From NCBI GenBank assembly GCA_041875495.1, contig CP112982.1, positions 2,480,001 through 2,544,000 on the forward strand: a stretch of DNA of 64,000 nucleotides, written 5' to 3'. The stretch comes from Halomonas sp. CH40 (GTDB lineage: Bacteria; Pseudomonadota; Gammaproteobacteria; Pseudomonadales; Halomonadaceae). The notes under the pieces were generated by a model. That model saw only the letters and a list, made by a program, of their open reading frames with translations, was not told the DNA's origin and did not search any database. Position 1 is the stretch's first letter; every line of letters starts with the position of its first letter. A program made the position numbers and the translations under genes. Of the stretch, positions 35,893 to 46,421 are shown in pieces.

Positions 35893-36867
35893 TTAGCCAA
35901 GCAGATGCTCGACCGCTGCACGCTCTTCGCGCAGCTCTTTTTCAGTCGCGGCCATCTTCTCTTTGCTGAAGGCGTCCAGCTCAAAGCCCTGGACGATTTC
36001 GTACTTACCGCCGTGGCAACGCACCGGGTAAGAGTAGATGATGCCTTCTTCGATGCCATAGCTGCCGTCTGACGGGATCGCCATGCTGACAATGCCCTTG
36101 CTGCCCAGCGCCCAATCGTGCATGTGGTCGATGGCAGAAGATGCTGCAGAGGCCGCAGAAGAAGCGCCGCGGGCCTTGATGATGGCTGCGCCGCGCTGCT
36201 GTACGGTCGGGATAAAGTCGTTTTCGTACCAGTCGCGCTCAACCAGATCAAACGCTGCCTTGCCGTCAACCGTGCACTGGGCCAGATCCGGGTACTGGGT
36301 AGCACTGTGGTTGCCCCAGATAATCATGCCTTCAACATCCGTCACGTGCTTGCCGGTTTTCTGGGCCAGCTGGGTCAGCGCACGGTTATGATCCAGACGC
36401 GTCATGGCAGTGAACTGACCAGCATCCAGATCCGGCGCATTGCAGGACGCAATCAGGGCGTTGGTGTTGGCCGGGTTGCCAACAACAAGAACGCGCACAT
36501 CACGGCTTGCATGATCATTCAGTGCCTTGCCCTGCACCGAGAAGATCGCGGCGTTGGCTTCCAGCAGGTCTTTACGCTCCATACCCGGGCCACGCGGACG
36601 GGCACCTACCAGCAGGGCGAAGTCAGCGTCTTTAAAGGCAACGTTCGGGTCATCCGTGGCAACGATATCCTGCACCAGCGGGAAGGCACAGTCGTTAACT
36701 TCCATAACAACGCCATTCAGGGCATCCAACGCCTGGGGAATTTCCAGCAGTTGGAGAATCACCGGCTGATCTTTGCCCAGCATGTCACCAGCGGCAATGC
36801 GGAAAATAAGTGAATAGCTAATCTGACCGGCGCCGCCGGTAATCGCAATACGAACAGGATCTTTCAT
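35893..36867 (-). CDS. mdh: Malate dehydrogenase (NAD-dependent, type 2)
   Basis: This 324-residue TCA-cycle enzyme interconverts malate and oxaloacetate. NAD-site sequence is [20 protein letters not shown]; the substrate loop has [26 protein letters not shown] and the catalytic-His region [13 protein letters not shown] are present. I place the start at the ATG at 36867, which has AGGAG 5 bp upstream; an upstream extension in the same frame is not typical of the family. It is a single gene with its own terminator. Confidence 0.94.
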   Translation of the reverse strand: MKDPVRIAITGGAGQISYSLIFRIAAGDMLGKDQPVILQLLEIPQALDALNGVVMEVNDCAFPLVQDIVATDDPNVAFKDADFALLVGARPRGPGMERKDLLEANAAIFSVQGKALNDHASRDVRVLVVGNPANTNALIASCNAPDLDAGQFTAMTRLDHNRALTQLAQKTGKHVTDVEGMIIWGNHSATQYPDLAQCTVDGKAAFDLVERDWYENDFIPTVQQRGAAIIKARGASSAASAASSAIDHMHDWALGSKGIVSMAIPSDGSYGIEEGIIYSYPVRCHGGKYEIVQGFELDAFSKEKMAATEKELREERAAVEHLLG

Positions 36868-37173
36868 CATGACTCCTTGGTTAATTGGCCTTGATACGAC
36901 CAAGAGCAGAATGCCGTTAATAGCGCTTCTGGCCACCAACGACACAACTCAGGACGAGCTGATGGTATGCGCAGTGCAATAAAAACTCAATCAGACCTGC
37001 GGCTAGGTAAGTAAGAACCAGACTGTTTCCTGCTCTGAGTTATCTATTCAGCACCTACTATTCAGACGATTCAGCACCCACTATCTTGGGCAAACACACA
37101 CAACAATACTGGCAAGCGCCTTTCAGCGCACTGCCAGTGCTCAACATGGAAAGTGAACAGCCAACGCTCGGTA
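36868..37173. other. Intergenic region between rsd and mdh, with a hairpin
   Basis: No gene is seen in these 306 bp. A strong hairpin at 37108-37138 pairs ACTGGCA with TGCCAGT, with an inner GCGC/GCGC stem. It lies just downstream of rsd and may act as a terminator, although it lacks a proper T-run. The mdh promoter must lie here, but no box is clear. Confidence 0.55.
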
Positions 37174-37662
37174 TCAGGCCGGTGCCTTGGCCTGTTCCGG
37201 GCTGTGGGCGGCATGAAGTTTTGCAATCAGCTGATCTTCCAGCGCGAAGCGTTCGGTAAGCCCTTTTGACAGGCGATCAATCCAGGCTGGCAGACGAATG
37301 AGGTTCTGCTGACAGCGAATCGGCGTGGCATAGTCATTATCGAACTCAAGGGTCATTTCCGTTGACATTTCCAGGCGTTCAAGCAGCCTAGCTGCCAGCG
37401 CCAGCGCGGCTTCATCATCAAAGGCCTTGGCCTCATCAGCAAGTTGAGGATACACCTCAAAGTGGCCGGCACTGATGTAATCCATCAGCAGTTCACTAAA
37501 GCTATCGACGTGGGTTTTGTTCACACCTTCAAGCTCAGCGTCGCAGGCTTGCTGCAACGCCATGAAACTGACCAGCAGCTCCTTGCGCTGCTGTAGCCAG
37601 CGGTCAATCAAAGCGTGGACACCACCCCAGCGCTCCTGGGCATTTTTGCAATCTTCGAGCAT
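37174..37662 (-). CDS. rsd: Rsd/AlgQ family regulator of sigma70
   Basis: This 162-residue helical protein of the Rsd/AlgQ family binds sigma70 and influences sigma-factor competition. It has the family pattern HALIDRWLQQRKELLVSF near the N-terminus, LMDYISAGHFEVYPQL in the middle, and RFALEDQLIAKLHAA at the C-terminus. I take the ATG giving MLEDCKNAQERW, with GGGAG 9 bp upstream; the ATG three codons earlier sits directly on that site. It is known as AlgQ in Pseudomonas. Confidence 0.88.
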   Translation of the reverse strand: MLEDCKNAQERWGGVHALIDRWLQQRKELLVSFMALQQACDAELEGVNKTHVDSFSELLMDYISAGHFEVYPQLADEAKAFDDEAALALAARLLERLEMSTEMTLEFDNDYATPIRCQQNLIRLPAWIDRLSKGLTERFALEDQLIAKLHAAHSPEQAKAPA

Positions 37663-37827
37663 GGGGGCCATCTCCCTGTTATCAGACCGGATAGATGGAT
37701 TACACCTGGCAGATCAGGCTGAATCAAATTTCACACGCCCGCTGAAATGTCAGGGTGAACCCATCAGAAAACGACTTGGTTACGCACAATTAATATTGGC
37801 CAAGCGTCTCCTGTCCAGCGGCAACTG

Positions 37828-38334
37828 TCAACCACGCGAAGGTGCAAAAGATAGCCACAGCAACCTGAGTGGCGCCAGCGCCAATATCAAGAACCCCACC
37901 AGCGTCCAGGCAGGCAGCGAAAGGCCCAGCAGCATGAAATCAATCTCCGCACACTCCCCCGACCCTGACAGCACGCGGTTGACCACGTCCTGAAGTGGCA
38001 GCATATCCATCATGTAGCTGAGATCTGGCCCACAGCTGGGCACTTTATCGGCGGGTAAGGACTGCAGCCAGATATGGCGACCCGCAACAAAGGCACCACC
38101 GGCTACGGTCACCAGGCTCAAGACGCTATAAAACGCCCTGCCCCATCGGCCCGACGGGTTATGCACCACCGCCACCAGTAACACAGCGGCCGTGGCAATC
38201 ACCCCCACCCGCTGAAATACACACAGCGGGCAGGGTGCCAAACCGGCAATATATTGCAGCCCCAATGCTACTGCCATCATCAGGCCACAGAAGGCAATCC
38301 CTGCCAGCGCCACGCTGCGCGTCGATAACAACAT
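37828..38334 (-). CDS. dsbB: Disulfide bond formation protein B
   Basis: This 168-residue inner-membrane protein reoxidises DsbA and passes electrons to quinone. It has four helices, the first redox pair in APCPLCVFQR (quinone side), and a second periplasmic Cys pair in VPSCGPDLSYMM and GSGECAEIDF. Its ATG overlaps the gshA stop (TAATG), so it is cotranscribed with and coupled to glutathione synthesis. Confidence 0.93.
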   Translation of the reverse strand: MLLSTRSVALAGIAFCGLMMAVALGLQYIAGLAPCPLCVFQRVGVIATAAVLLVAVVHNPSGRWGRAFYSVLSLVTVAGGAFVAGRHIWLQSLPADKVPSCGPDLSYMMDMLPLQDVVNRVLSGSGECAEIDFMLLGLSLPAWTLVGFLILALAPLRLLWLSFAPSRG

Positions 38335-39989
38335 TACGAAAGCCCTCCGGCCGTGGAAAAAGCTGCAAGACGAGATTCCCGCGCCTGGGTAAAATAGCTA
38401 TCCAGAAACTCATTGAAGCTGACCTGATCGGCGTCTTCGATATCGTGCTGCTGCTGATGAGAGGTTTCCACTAACTGATCCAGCAGGGCCTGGCGAGCAC
38501 GCAGCATCGGCTGCTGTTGCAAGGTATCTCCTTGCTGTTTTGCCAGCGTCAGCATCAACTCACTTAGTGACATCTCCTGATCATGCAGCTTCGTAAGCAA
38601 CTGGGCAGATAGGGTCAGGTCCGGATGCTGCAAGGCAGGCGCCAAGGCGGATACCGCGTCCGCATGCGGCGACCCTTCTTCCATGGCATCCAGCAGGCTG
38701 GCAACCGTCATCATCTCAGCACATATCTGCTCACCCCACTCGGCCACACTGACGGCTTCTCCGTGGCGAGTCAGGGTCAACGCCGGGTCACGCCCGCGCT
38801 CCACCACCAGACGACGATTATCGTCCAGACGGTCACATTCTTCATCGCTGATCCAGGGGCTTTCGCTCAGCAGGCACCACAGCAAAAAGGTATCCACAAA
38901 ACGGATCTGAGGCTCGGTAATGCCCAGAGGATCAAAGGGGTTCAGATCCAGACAGCGCACCTCGATATACTCGACGCCCCGCGCTTCCAGCGCCTGGCTG
39001 GGCGTTTCGTTATGTTTGGTGACCCGCTTGGGGCGGATATCGCTGTAGTATTCGTTTTCGATCTGCAGGATATTGGCATTCAACTGCTGCCAGTAACCGT
39101 CAACGTTGACACCCAGCTTTTCGTAGTCGGGCCAGCTTGAAGAAATCGCGTGGCGCAGGGTATTGACGTAGTTGCCCAGGGAGTTGAAGCAGATCTTGAG
39201 CTGCTCCTGCACCTTGTTCTGGTAGCCAAGATCCGACATACGCAAGGTGGTCGCGTAAGGCGCATAGTAGGTTTCATCATCCAGCGTATGCAGCTTTTGC
39301 GGCAATTTTCCGCTCGGTAAAAAGCTTTTATCAATGGCCGGAGAAGCGCCAAACAGATAAAGCAGCAGCCAGCTGTGGCGACGGAAGTTGCGGATCAGGG
39401 CAAAGTAACGCGTCGAACGATAATCGTTAAGCGCCGTCTGCTCTTCACCTTCAAGGGCCTGCAACGCCTGCCACATGCTATCCGGCAGGGATACATTGTA
39501 GTGTACGCCGGCAATGGCCTGCATGATGCGGCCGTAGCGTACATCCAGCCCTCTGCGATAGACCGACTTCATGGTGCCGATGTTGGATGTGCCGTAATCA
39601 GCAATCGGAATGCTGTCATTACCTTCCAGGCGGGCGGGCATGCTGCCCGGCCAGATCCACTCATTATCCAGCGCATGATAGGTGAACGTCTGCAGGTCAC
39701 TCAGAAAAGCCAGCGCTTCGCGGGGCTGCGATGTCACCGGTGTAATGAACTCCAGCAGAGCTTCTGAATAATCCGTAGTGATATGCGGATGAGTCAGCTT
39801 GGAGCCGAGTGCATAGGGATGCGGCGTCTGGGCAACGTGGCCCGTCGCGTCTACCCGCAAGCCTTCTTTTTCAATGCCACGCCGCAGGCGACCCAGGCGT
39901 CCGGCTTTTGCCACCGGCATGAGACGTTCAACCTTACTATTCAAGGTTGATGACGCAGAAAAGGATGTATCTGTGAGTGGTTCAGACAA
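38334..39989 (-). CDS. gshA: Glutamate-cysteine ligase
   Basis: This protein of about 551 residues makes gamma-glutamylcysteine, the first step of glutathione synthesis, and resembles the E. coli enzyme type. Typical parts are LRRGIEKEGLRV (ATP/Mg site start), the segment THPHITTDYSEALLEFIT, MWPGS-like WIWPGSMPARL, and YIEVRCLDLNPFDPLG. I choose a TTG start at 39989 with AAGGAG 8 bp upstream. dsbB overlaps its stop. Confidence 0.94.
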   Translation of the reverse strand: MSEPLTDTSFSASSTLNSKVERLMPVAKAGRLGRLRRGIEKEGLRVDATGHVAQTPHPYALGSKLTHPHITTDYSEALLEFITPVTSQPREALAFLSDLQTFTYHALDNEWIWPGSMPARLEGNDSIPIADYGTSNIGTMKSVYRRGLDVRYGRIMQAIAGVHYNVSLPDSMWQALQALEGEEQTALNDYRSTRYFALIRNFRRHSWLLLYLFGASPAIDKSFLPSGKLPQKLHTLDDETYYAPYATTLRMSDLGYQNKVQEQLKICFNSLGNYVNTLRHAISSSWPDYEKLGVNVDGYWQQLNANILQIENEYYSDIRPKRVTKHNETPSQALEARGVEYIEVRCLDLNPFDPLGITEPQIRFVDTFLLWCLLSESPWISDEECDRLDDNRRLVVERGRDPALTLTRHGEAVSVAEWGEQICAEMMTVASLLDAMEEGSPHADAVSALAPALQHPDLTLSAQLLTKLHDQEMSLSELMLTLAKQQGDTLQQQPMLRARQALLDQLVETSHQQQHDIEDADQVSFNEFLDSYFTQARESRLAAFSTAGGLS

Positions 39990-40162
39990 AGTGAACACTC
40001 CTTGTGTCTGGTCCGCCAGCAACTGACGGATAAACTCGTTTTATATGTCGCCCAGGCGACGCAGAAGCGCAGGATATGGCGCCATTAGTCAAACAATCAA
40101 GGCAAGCTGGCAATAGTATTACGCTATCGGCATTCATGTTGAACGAAAATACCTCGAACGGG

Positions 40163-42511
40163 TTACTTATCCTGCCGCGCTTTTAAAAGCGCTGCCCCCA
40201 GTGCACCGACCGCCGCTGGCTCCGGAGTTACCTTGGCAGCCTTACGCTGGCCACGCTCGTTAGCAGTGCGGCTATGCGTTTGCGTGGGGCGCTGGTTCGC
40301 CTCACCTGAAGCCTGTTCAGGCTGATCATCCAGGCGCATGGAAAGCCCTACCCGCTTGCGCGGTATATCCACGCTCATTACTTTGACATGAACAATATCG
40401 CCCGCCTTGACCACACTGCGCGGGTCGTCGATAAAACGCTCGGAAAGCGCCGAGATATGCACCAGACCATCCTGATGAACACCGATATCCACGAAGGCGC
40501 CGAAATGCGTCACGTTGGTGACCGTGCCTTCCAGTACCATGCCTAGCTCTAGATCTTTCAGGGTTTCAACCCCCTCACGAAACTCGGCTGCCTTGAACTC
40601 AGGGCGCGGGTCACGGCCAGGTTTATCCAACTCGGCGATAATATCGGTCACGGTGAATACCCCAAAGCGCTCATCGGCAAAGTCGGCGGGCTTGAGCGTT
40701 TTCAACGTGGCACTATCACCTATCAGGCCTTTCACATCGCGGCCCTGATGCTTGGCGATCTGCTCTACCAGGCGGTAGGCTTCAGGGTGAACAGCACTGG
40801 CATCCAAGGGGTTCTCGGCATTACTGATACGCAAGAAACCTGCGCACTGCTCGAATGTCTTGGGCCCCAGACGGCTGACCTCCAACAGCTCTTTACGGCT
40901 ATTGAAAGCTCCTTTGGCATTACGCTGGGCAACGATATTTTCTGCCAGCGTAGCTGAAAGGCCGGCAACCCGCGAGAGCAAGGCGCTGGAGGCCGTATTC
41001 AAGTCAACACCCACCGCATTGACACAGTCTTCAATCACCGCTTCAAGGGATCTTGAAAGCTGTAGCTGAGAAACATCATGCTGGTACTGGCCCACGCCAA
41101 TCGATTTGGGTTCGATTTTGACCAGCTCGGCCAGCGGATCCTGCAGGCGGCGAGCAATGGACACGGCGCCCCGCACGGTGACATCCAGATCCGGCAGCTC
41201 GCGGGAGGCGTATTCTGAAGCGGAGTACACAGAGGCGCCGGCTTCAGACACCATGACCTTGCTCAGGCGCTGTTCAGGGGCCATCCGCTTGACCAGCTCA
41301 GCGGCCAGTTTATCGGTCTCGCGGCTGGCGGTACCGTTGCCTACGGCAATCAGTGAGACGCTGTACTTCTTGACCAGGCGGGCAAGTTCAGCCAACGCCT
41401 GATCCCACTGCTTCTGAGGGGCGTGAGGATAAATCGTTGCCTGATCGACAAACTGGCCGGTGGCATCCACCACCGCCACTTTACAACCGGTTCTCAGGCC
41501 GGGGTCAATCGCCAGGGTCACTTTCTGCCCGGCGGGTGCGGCGAGCAACAGATCTTTGAGGTTGGCGGCAAAGACCTCAATGGCGGTCAACTCGGCTTGT
41601 TCACGCAGACGGCCAAGCAGCTCGGTTTCAAGCGCGGTATAAAGCTTGACCCGCCAGGTCCAGCGCACCACCTCACTCAACCATTTGTCAGCCGGGCGCC
41701 CTTCATCACGTACGCCCACCTGGCGGGCAATCGCTACCTGTGCGGGATGAACTGGCGCTTCCTCTTCACCCGGCAGGCGAATCGCCAAGCCAAGCACCCC
41801 TTCATTGCGGCCACGGAACATGGCTAATGCCCGGTGCGATGGCACCTTGGCGAGCTTTTCATCATGCTCGAAATAGTCGGAGAACTTGGCGCCTTCCTGT
41901 TGTTTGCCATCAAGCACCCGGGCGCTCAGTTCGCCCTCCTGCCACAGCCGTTCACGCAGCTGGCCAATCAGCTCGGGGTCTTCAGCAAAGCGTTCCATCA
42001 GAATCTGCTTGGCACCATCCAAGGCGGCCTTGGCATCTTCAATGGCGGCAATGTCACCGTCTGCCGGGCGCAGATAGGCTTGTGCTTCACGCTCCGGGGT
42101 TAATGACGGATTGGCCAGCAGCCCATCAGCCAGCGGCTCAAGCCCAGCCTCACGGGCAATCTGCGCCTTGGTGCGGCGCTTTTTCTTGAAGGGCAGGTAC
42201 AAGTCTTCCAGACGCTGCTTGGTATCCGCGGCGTCTAGCTGGCGGGCCAGCTCGGGCGTCAGCTTGCCTTGTTCCTCAATGGCGGCCACCACGCCAGCAC
42301 GGCGTTCTTCCAGTTCGCGCAGGTAACGCAGGCGCTCCTCCAGCTGGCGTAGCTGGATATCATCCAGTGCGCCGGTCACTTCCTTGCGATAACGCGCGAT
42401 AAACGGAACGGTCGAACCTTCATCAAGAAGGGCTACTGTGGCCGACACTTGCTGGGGGCGAACACCGAGCTCATCCGCCAAGCGGGTGAGAATACGCTGA
42501 TTGACATCCAT
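40163..42511 (-). CDS. tex: Tex-family S1 RNA-binding transcription accessory protein
   Basis: This protein of about 782 residues is a conserved nucleic-acid binding protein. It has an N-terminal helical region (LLDEGSTVPFIARYRKEVTG), a YqgF/RuvX-like domain (TLAIDPGLRTGCKVAVVD), helix-hairpin-helix segments (DLNTASSALLSRVAGLS), and an S1 domain near the C-terminus (GTVTNVTHFGAFVDIGVHQDG). A basic, disordered tail ends the chain. I start at the ATG giving MDVNQRIL, as in relatives, rather than six codons earlier. Confidence 0.93.
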   Translation of the reverse strand: MDVNQRILTRLADELGVRPQQVSATVALLDEGSTVPFIARYRKEVTGALDDIQLRQLEERLRYLRELEERRAGVVAAIEEQGKLTPELARQLDAADTKQRLEDLYLPFKKKRRTKAQIAREAGLEPLADGLLANPSLTPEREAQAYLRPADGDIAAIEDAKAALDGAKQILMERFAEDPELIGQLRERLWQEGELSARVLDGKQQEGAKFSDYFEHDEKLAKVPSHRALAMFRGRNEGVLGLAIRLPGEEEAPVHPAQVAIARQVGVRDEGRPADKWLSEVVRWTWRVKLYTALETELLGRLREQAELTAIEVFAANLKDLLLAAPAGQKVTLAIDPGLRTGCKVAVVDATGQFVDQATIYPHAPQKQWDQALAELARLVKKYSVSLIAVGNGTASRETDKLAAELVKRMAPEQRLSKVMVSEAGASVYSASEYASRELPDLDVTVRGAVSIARRLQDPLAELVKIEPKSIGVGQYQHDVSQLQLSRSLEAVIEDCVNAVGVDLNTASSALLSRVAGLSATLAENIVAQRNAKGAFNSRKELLEVSRLGPKTFEQCAGFLRISNAENPLDASAVHPEAYRLVEQIAKHQGRDVKGLIGDSATLKTLKPADFADERFGVFTVTDIIAELDKPGRDPRPEFKAAEFREGVETLKDLELGMVLEGTVTNVTHFGAFVDIGVHQDGLVHISALSERFIDDPRSVVKAGDIVHVKVMSVDIPRKRVGLSMRLDDQPEQASGEANQRPTQTHSRTANERGQRKAAKVTPEPAAVGALGAALLKARQDK

Positions 42512-42577
42512 ATATCGCAACAATCTCATGCAGCTTTGATAAAGCCGTCAAGGTATCACAATCAGCGCCTTAACGCC

Positions 42578-43075
42578 TCAGGCCGGGACAAAACGCAAGG
42601 CAGCCCCGTTATTGCACCAGCGCAGACCGGTGGGTTCAGGGCCATCATCAAACACATGCCCCTGATGGCCACCGCAGCGGGCACAGTGATATTCCACCCG
42701 GGGCCAGATCAACGAGAAATCGAGCTGGCTGAGCATATGCCCTTCCACATGCTCGAAGTAGCTCGGCCAGCCTGTACCAGAGTCATATTTCATGGCACTG
42801 GTAAACAGCACCAGATCACATCCGGCACAGCGGTATTCACCCTCGCGCCATTCTCCATCCAGGGGGCTTGAAAAAGGCTCCTCGGTACCGTGTTCGCGCA
42901 GCACGTAAAAGGCTTTGTCGGAAAGTCGTTCACGCCACTGAGCTTCAGTAAGTTCAAGGGTTTCAAGCCCTGGGGCAGCCTCCAGTTTTACACGCGGAAA
43001 GCCAAACGAAACCCCTGGCAGCATCCCGGCCAGGCCTGTCAGCCCGGCAAGACCCAAAAAGTGACGACGTTTCAT
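42578..43075 (-). CDS. msrB: Peptide-methionine (R)-S-oxide reductase with Tat-like signal
   Basis: This protein of about 165 residues reduces methionine-R-sulfoxide. It opens with MKRRHFLGLAGLTGLAGMLPG, a twin-arginine-like signal, so it likely acts in the periplasm. The domain follows with two zinc CxxC pairs (CAGC, CARC), SGTGWPS, and the catalytic Cys in GLRWCNNGAALRF. The ATG at 43075 has GGAG upstream; an ATG ten codons earlier is less likely because it would bury the signal. Confidence 0.88.
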   Translation of the reverse strand: MKRRHFLGLAGLTGLAGMLPGVSFGFPRVKLEAAPGLETLELTEAQWRERLSDKAFYVLREHGTEEPFSSPLDGEWREGEYRCAGCDLVLFTSAMKYDSGTGWPSYFEHVEGHMLSQLDFSLIWPRVEYHCARCGGHQGHVFDDGPEPTGLRWCNNGAALRFVPA

Positions 43076-43100
43076 CAAGACAAGACTCCAGATGTTAATA

Positions 43101-43136
43101 AACAAAAATGGGGCAGCGCCTTAGCACTCCCCCATT
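43101..43136 (-). terminator. Rho-independent terminator of pckA
   Basis: AATGGGG and CCCCATT (43107-43136) form the outer stem, with further inner pairing. On the minus strand they are followed by TTTTTGTTT. It lies about 80 bp after the pckA stop. Confidence 0.75.
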
Positions 43137-43217
43137 GAGACCACATCGCTTACCTAATGTTCTACAGGCCAACTATTTTGTACATGCTAGTTTTGTACAC
43201 GTTAGCCGGTCGACCTT

Positions 43218-44774
43218 TCAGGTCAGCTGCGGGCCAGCCTGGACAATCGCTTCATTCACACCTTCAAACTTCTTGAAGTTATCAACAAACTTGGTGGCCA
43301 GTTCCTTCATGTGACGGTTGTAAGCTTCTTTATCCTGCCAGGTTTCACGCGGGTCAAGCAGGCTGGAATCAACGCCGGGAACCGCCACAGGCACCTGCAG
43401 GTTGAGGCCATCAATCTGCTTGGTGTCTACATCACGCAGAACGCCGGACTGAATAGCGGTAATAATCGCGCGGGTGGTGGGGATCGAGAAGCGCGAGCCG
43501 CCTTCACCGTAGGCACCGCCGGTCCAGCCGGTGTTGACCAGATAAACCTGGGCATCCTTCTTTTCAACGCGCTTGATCAGCAGGTCAGCATACTCGCGCG
43601 CCGGGCGCGGGAAGAACGGAGCACCAAAGCAGGTTGAAAACGTCGCTGCCAGCCCTTCGGAAGAGCCCATTTCAGTAGAACCCACCTTGGCGGTGTAACC
43701 CGACAGGAAGTGATAGGCAGCGGCTTCCTTGGAGAGCACGGAAACCGGCGGCAGCACGCCTGACATATCACAGGTCAGAAAGACAATCGCATTGGGCTCA
43801 CCGGCACGGTTTTCCGGTACACGTTTTTCAATATGCTCCAGCGGGTAGGCCGCTCGGGAATTCTGGGTCAGGCTGTCGTCGGCGTAATCCGGCTCGCGAC
43901 GATCATCCAGCACCACGTTTTCCAGCACGGTGCCAAACTTGATAGCGTTCCAGATAACCGGCTCATTTTTCTCGGACAGGTCGATGCACTTGGCATAGCA
44001 GCCGCCTTCCATGTTGAACACAGTGTCATCGCCCCAGCCGTGCTCGTCATCACCGATCAGATAGCGCGCCGGGTCTGCTGACAATGTGGTCTTACCGGTG
44101 CCGGAGAGTCCGAAGAACAGGCAGGTCTCACCGTCTTCACCAACGTTGGCCGAGCAGTGCATGGGCAGCACATCCGCATCCGGCAGCAGGTAGTTCTGAA
44201 CCGAGAACATGGCCTTTTTCATTTCACCGGCATAGCGCATACCGGCAATCAGGACTTTTTTCTCAGCAAAGTTGATGATCACGCAGCCATCGGAGTTAGT
44301 GCCATCGCGGCTTGGCTCACAGACAAAATGCGGTGCGTTGAAAATCTGCCAGGCGTCTTTGGCGCTCGGGTTATACACCTCAGGGCGCACGAACATGGTG
44401 CGGCCAAACAGGTTGTGCCAAGCCGTTTCGGCGGTCACCCGTACGGGCAGATAGTGCTCCGGATCACTGCCCACGTGCAGTTCGGAAACGAAGGTATCAT
44501 GGCTTTGCAGATAATCATTGACCCGCGCCCACAGTGCAGAGAACTTGTCGGCGTCAAACGGACGGTTAACGCTGCCCCAGTCGATGCTGTCGCGGGTCGA
44601 TGGTTCATCGACGATAAAACGATCCTTGGGTGAGCGGCCGGTGCGTTCGCCGGTACTCACTACCAGAGCACCGTTCGCCGACAGACGGCCTTCACCACGA
44701 GCCACAGCGCGCTCGATCAACTCGGCGGTGTTCAGGTTTACGTGGGCTTGAGGAGCAGCTTGAGTCGTGGTCAT
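43218..44774 (-). CDS. pckA: Phosphoenolpyruvate carboxykinase (ATP)
   Basis: This 518-residue gluconeogenic enzyme converts oxaloacetate and ATP to PEP. It has the P-loop [14 protein letters not shown], the kinase-1 motif [20 protein letters not shown] with Mg ligands, [15 protein letters not shown] near the N-terminus, and MHCSANVG. It belongs to the ATP-using (bacterial) type, not the GTP type. Its neighbours hslO, hslR, yrfG and nudE reproduce the enterobacterial gene order. Confidence 0.96.
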   Translation of the reverse strand: MTTTQAAPQAHVNLNTAELIERAVARGEGRLSANGALVVSTGERTGRSPKDRFIVDEPSTRDSIDWGSVNRPFDADKFSALWARVNDYLQSHDTFVSELHVGSDPEHYLPVRVTAETAWHNLFGRTMFVRPEVYNPSAKDAWQIFNAPHFVCEPSRDGTNSDGCVIINFAEKKVLIAGMRYAGEMKKAMFSVQNYLLPDADVLPMHCSANVGEDGETCLFFGLSGTGKTTLSADPARYLIGDDEHGWGDDTVFNMEGGCYAKCIDLSEKNEPVIWNAIKFGTVLENVVLDDRREPDYADDSLTQNSRAAYPLEHIEKRVPENRAGEPNAIVFLTCDMSGVLPPVSVLSKEAAAYHFLSGYTAKVGSTEMGSSEGLAATFSTCFGAPFFPRPAREYADLLIKRVEKKDAQVYLVNTGWTGGAYGEGGSRFSIPTTRAIITAIQSGVLRDVDTKQIDGLNLQVPVAVPGVDSSLLDPRETWQDKEAYNRHMKELATKFVDNFKKFEGVNEAIVQAGPQLT

Positions 44775-45086
44775 GTCGATTCCTGGGCCTTAGGCCATTT
44801 ATCCGTTTACCCGGCGTCTCCGACGCCTGCAAAAAACATTCCCGACCGGCTTGACCAGGTCGGGTACGCTAAAATCGCGTGCATTATGACAAAAAGAAAG
44901 CCCCCGGAAAATGGGGGCTTAAGGCAAATATTTTGTAGTTAAACTACAACACTACCACAATATTTTGTGTTGCAGCGCAACACCGAGTTAAAACAACTGT
45001 TCGTTAGAACCGCTAAGTCAATTGATTATCCAATGGCTTATCGGTGGACGCTCGGTGCTGGGTGGCATTCATCCCCGACTACATTT
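44775..45086. other. Intergenic region between hslO and pckA
   Basis: These 312 bp hold no gene. They contain the hslO terminator (44891-44920) and, nearer 44775, the presumed pckA promoter, for which I see no clear boxes. Confidence 0.6.
44891..44920 (-). terminator. Rho-independent terminator of hslO
   Basis: AAGCCCCC (44898-44905) and GGGGGCTT (44913-44920) form an 8-bp stem. On the minus strand it is followed by TTTCTTTTT (from 44899 to 44891). It probably ends the yrfG-hslR-hslO transcript. Confidence 0.8.
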
Positions 45087-45962
45087 CTAGTGAATGGTCG
45101 GGGCCGGTGCCGCCGGGTCTTCCAAAAGAGTTTCGACTTCGGCGGCGGTGTAGTGATATTCCGTGTGGCAGAAATGGCATTGGGTATCTATGGCGCCCTG
45201 CTCGGCCAAGATATCGCGCAGCTCCTTGGCGCCCAGCGTGAGCAAGGCGTTAGCCATCCGCTCACGGGAGCAGGTGCAGCCAAAGCGCAACGCCTTGGGT
45301 TCAAATACGCGCACTGTCTCCTCATGGTAGAGCCGATAAAGCACCTCGCGTTGCTCAAGCCCCAGCATTTCTTCGCGCTTGACGGTGGCGGCCAACTGCA
45401 CGCTGCGCTCCCAGGCGTCGACGTCCTGATTCTGCGCTTCACTGGGTAGACGCTGCAACAGCAAGCCCCCCGCTCGCTGGCCATCTGCCGCCAGCCACAA
45501 CCGAGTGGGCAGTTGCTCAGACTGGCTGAAATAAGCTTCCAGGCACCCGGCCAGATCCTCATGATCCAGCGCCACAATACCCTGATAGCGGTTGCCATCC
45601 TTAGGGTCGAGAGTGATGACAATCTGGCCGTCACCGACCAGCTCACGGAAAGGCGCCTCGCCATCAGGCAAGGCGGCGTTTTCGGCCACCCGGGCAATGG
45701 CACGCAGCTCTCCTCCAGGGTTGGATTCGGCCATCAACAATGACAGCGTACCCTGACCGCGCACTTCGATGCTCAGGGTGCCATCCAGCTTGACGGTATC
45801 CGTCAGCAACGCAACGGCGGCCAGTAATTCACCCAGCAGCGCATTGACGGCATCCGGGTAAGCGTGGCGGTCAAGCACTTCACGGTACGCCTGCTCAAGA
45901 GTGACAATCTCACCGCGCACATTGGTTTGGTCAAACAGGAAACGTTGGATTTGGTCAGACAT
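45087..45962 (-). CDS. hslO: Redox-regulated chaperone Hsp33
   Basis: This 291-residue cytosolic holdase is activated by oxidation. The C-terminal zinc switch is present as CTC ([10 protein letters not shown]) and CHFC ([11 protein letters not shown]). The N-terminal core starts [21 protein letters not shown]. It is the last gene of the yrfG-hslR-hslO series and is followed by a terminator. Confidence 0.95.
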   Translation of the reverse strand: MSDQIQRFLFDQTNVRGEIVTLEQAYREVLDRHAYPDAVNALLGELLAAVALLTDTVKLDGTLSIEVRGQGTLSLLMAESNPGGELRAIARVAENAALPDGEAPFRELVGDGQIVITLDPKDGNRYQGIVALDHEDLAGCLEAYFSQSEQLPTRLWLAADGQRAGGLLLQRLPSEAQNQDVDAWERSVQLAATVKREEMLGLEQREVLYRLYHEETVRVFEPKALRFGCTCSRERMANALLTLGAKELRDILAEQGAIDTQCHFCHTEYHYTAAEVETLLEDPAAPAPTIH

Positions 45963-46021
45963 AGAGGCAACCGGTAAAAAAGAGTGGAAGACCAGCCATC
46001 AGCAGGGTGATGATGAGGGTG

Positions 46022-46411
46022 TCATTCGCCCTGCTGACGCTGGAAACGCTGAATATCACGCCGTTGCTTTTTATCCGGGCGCTTAAGCGGATGCTGCATC
46101 ACTTCATTGGTCAGGCGGCGGGCTTCGGCTTCTTTACTACGCCGCTGGACGCTTTCTTCGGTTTCAGCGTACAGCTTGCGGGCTTCCGGCGCTCCACGGC
46201 GCTGGTCAGATAGCGAGATAACTTCCACCTCAAAGATATCCCAGCCCTGAGGTACGCGAATCAGCGCTCCCAGCTCGACGTTCTTGCTGGTCTTTACCCG
46301 CGCGCCGTCGTATTGAACCTTGCCACCTTCTATGGCTTTCTTGGCCAGGGCACGGGTCTTGAAGAAGCGCGCTGCCCACAGCCATTTATCAAGTCGAACA
46401 CTATCACTCAT
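46022..46411 (-). CDS. hslR: Ribosome-associated heat shock protein Hsp15 (S4 domain)
   Basis: This 129-residue S4-domain RNA-binding protein has RLDKWLWAARFFKTRALAKK, the S4 signature helix, then AIEGGKVQYDGARVK and a basic tail. Hsp15 binds stalled free 50S subunits carrying a nascent chain. The gene lies 10 bp after yrfG and about 60 bp before hslO. Confidence 0.93.
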   Translation of the reverse strand: MSDSVRLDKWLWAARFFKTRALAKKAIEGGKVQYDGARVKTSKNVELGALIRVPQGWDIFEVEVISLSDQRRGAPEARKLYAETEESVQRRSKEAEARRLTNEVMQHPLKRPDKKQRRDIQRFQRQQGE

Positions 46412-46421
46412 CGCAATACTC

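Noticed and set aside
37108..37138. Strong rho-independent terminator for rsd
   Set aside because: The hairpin is good but no adequate T-run follows on either strand, so it is reported only within the intergenic entry.
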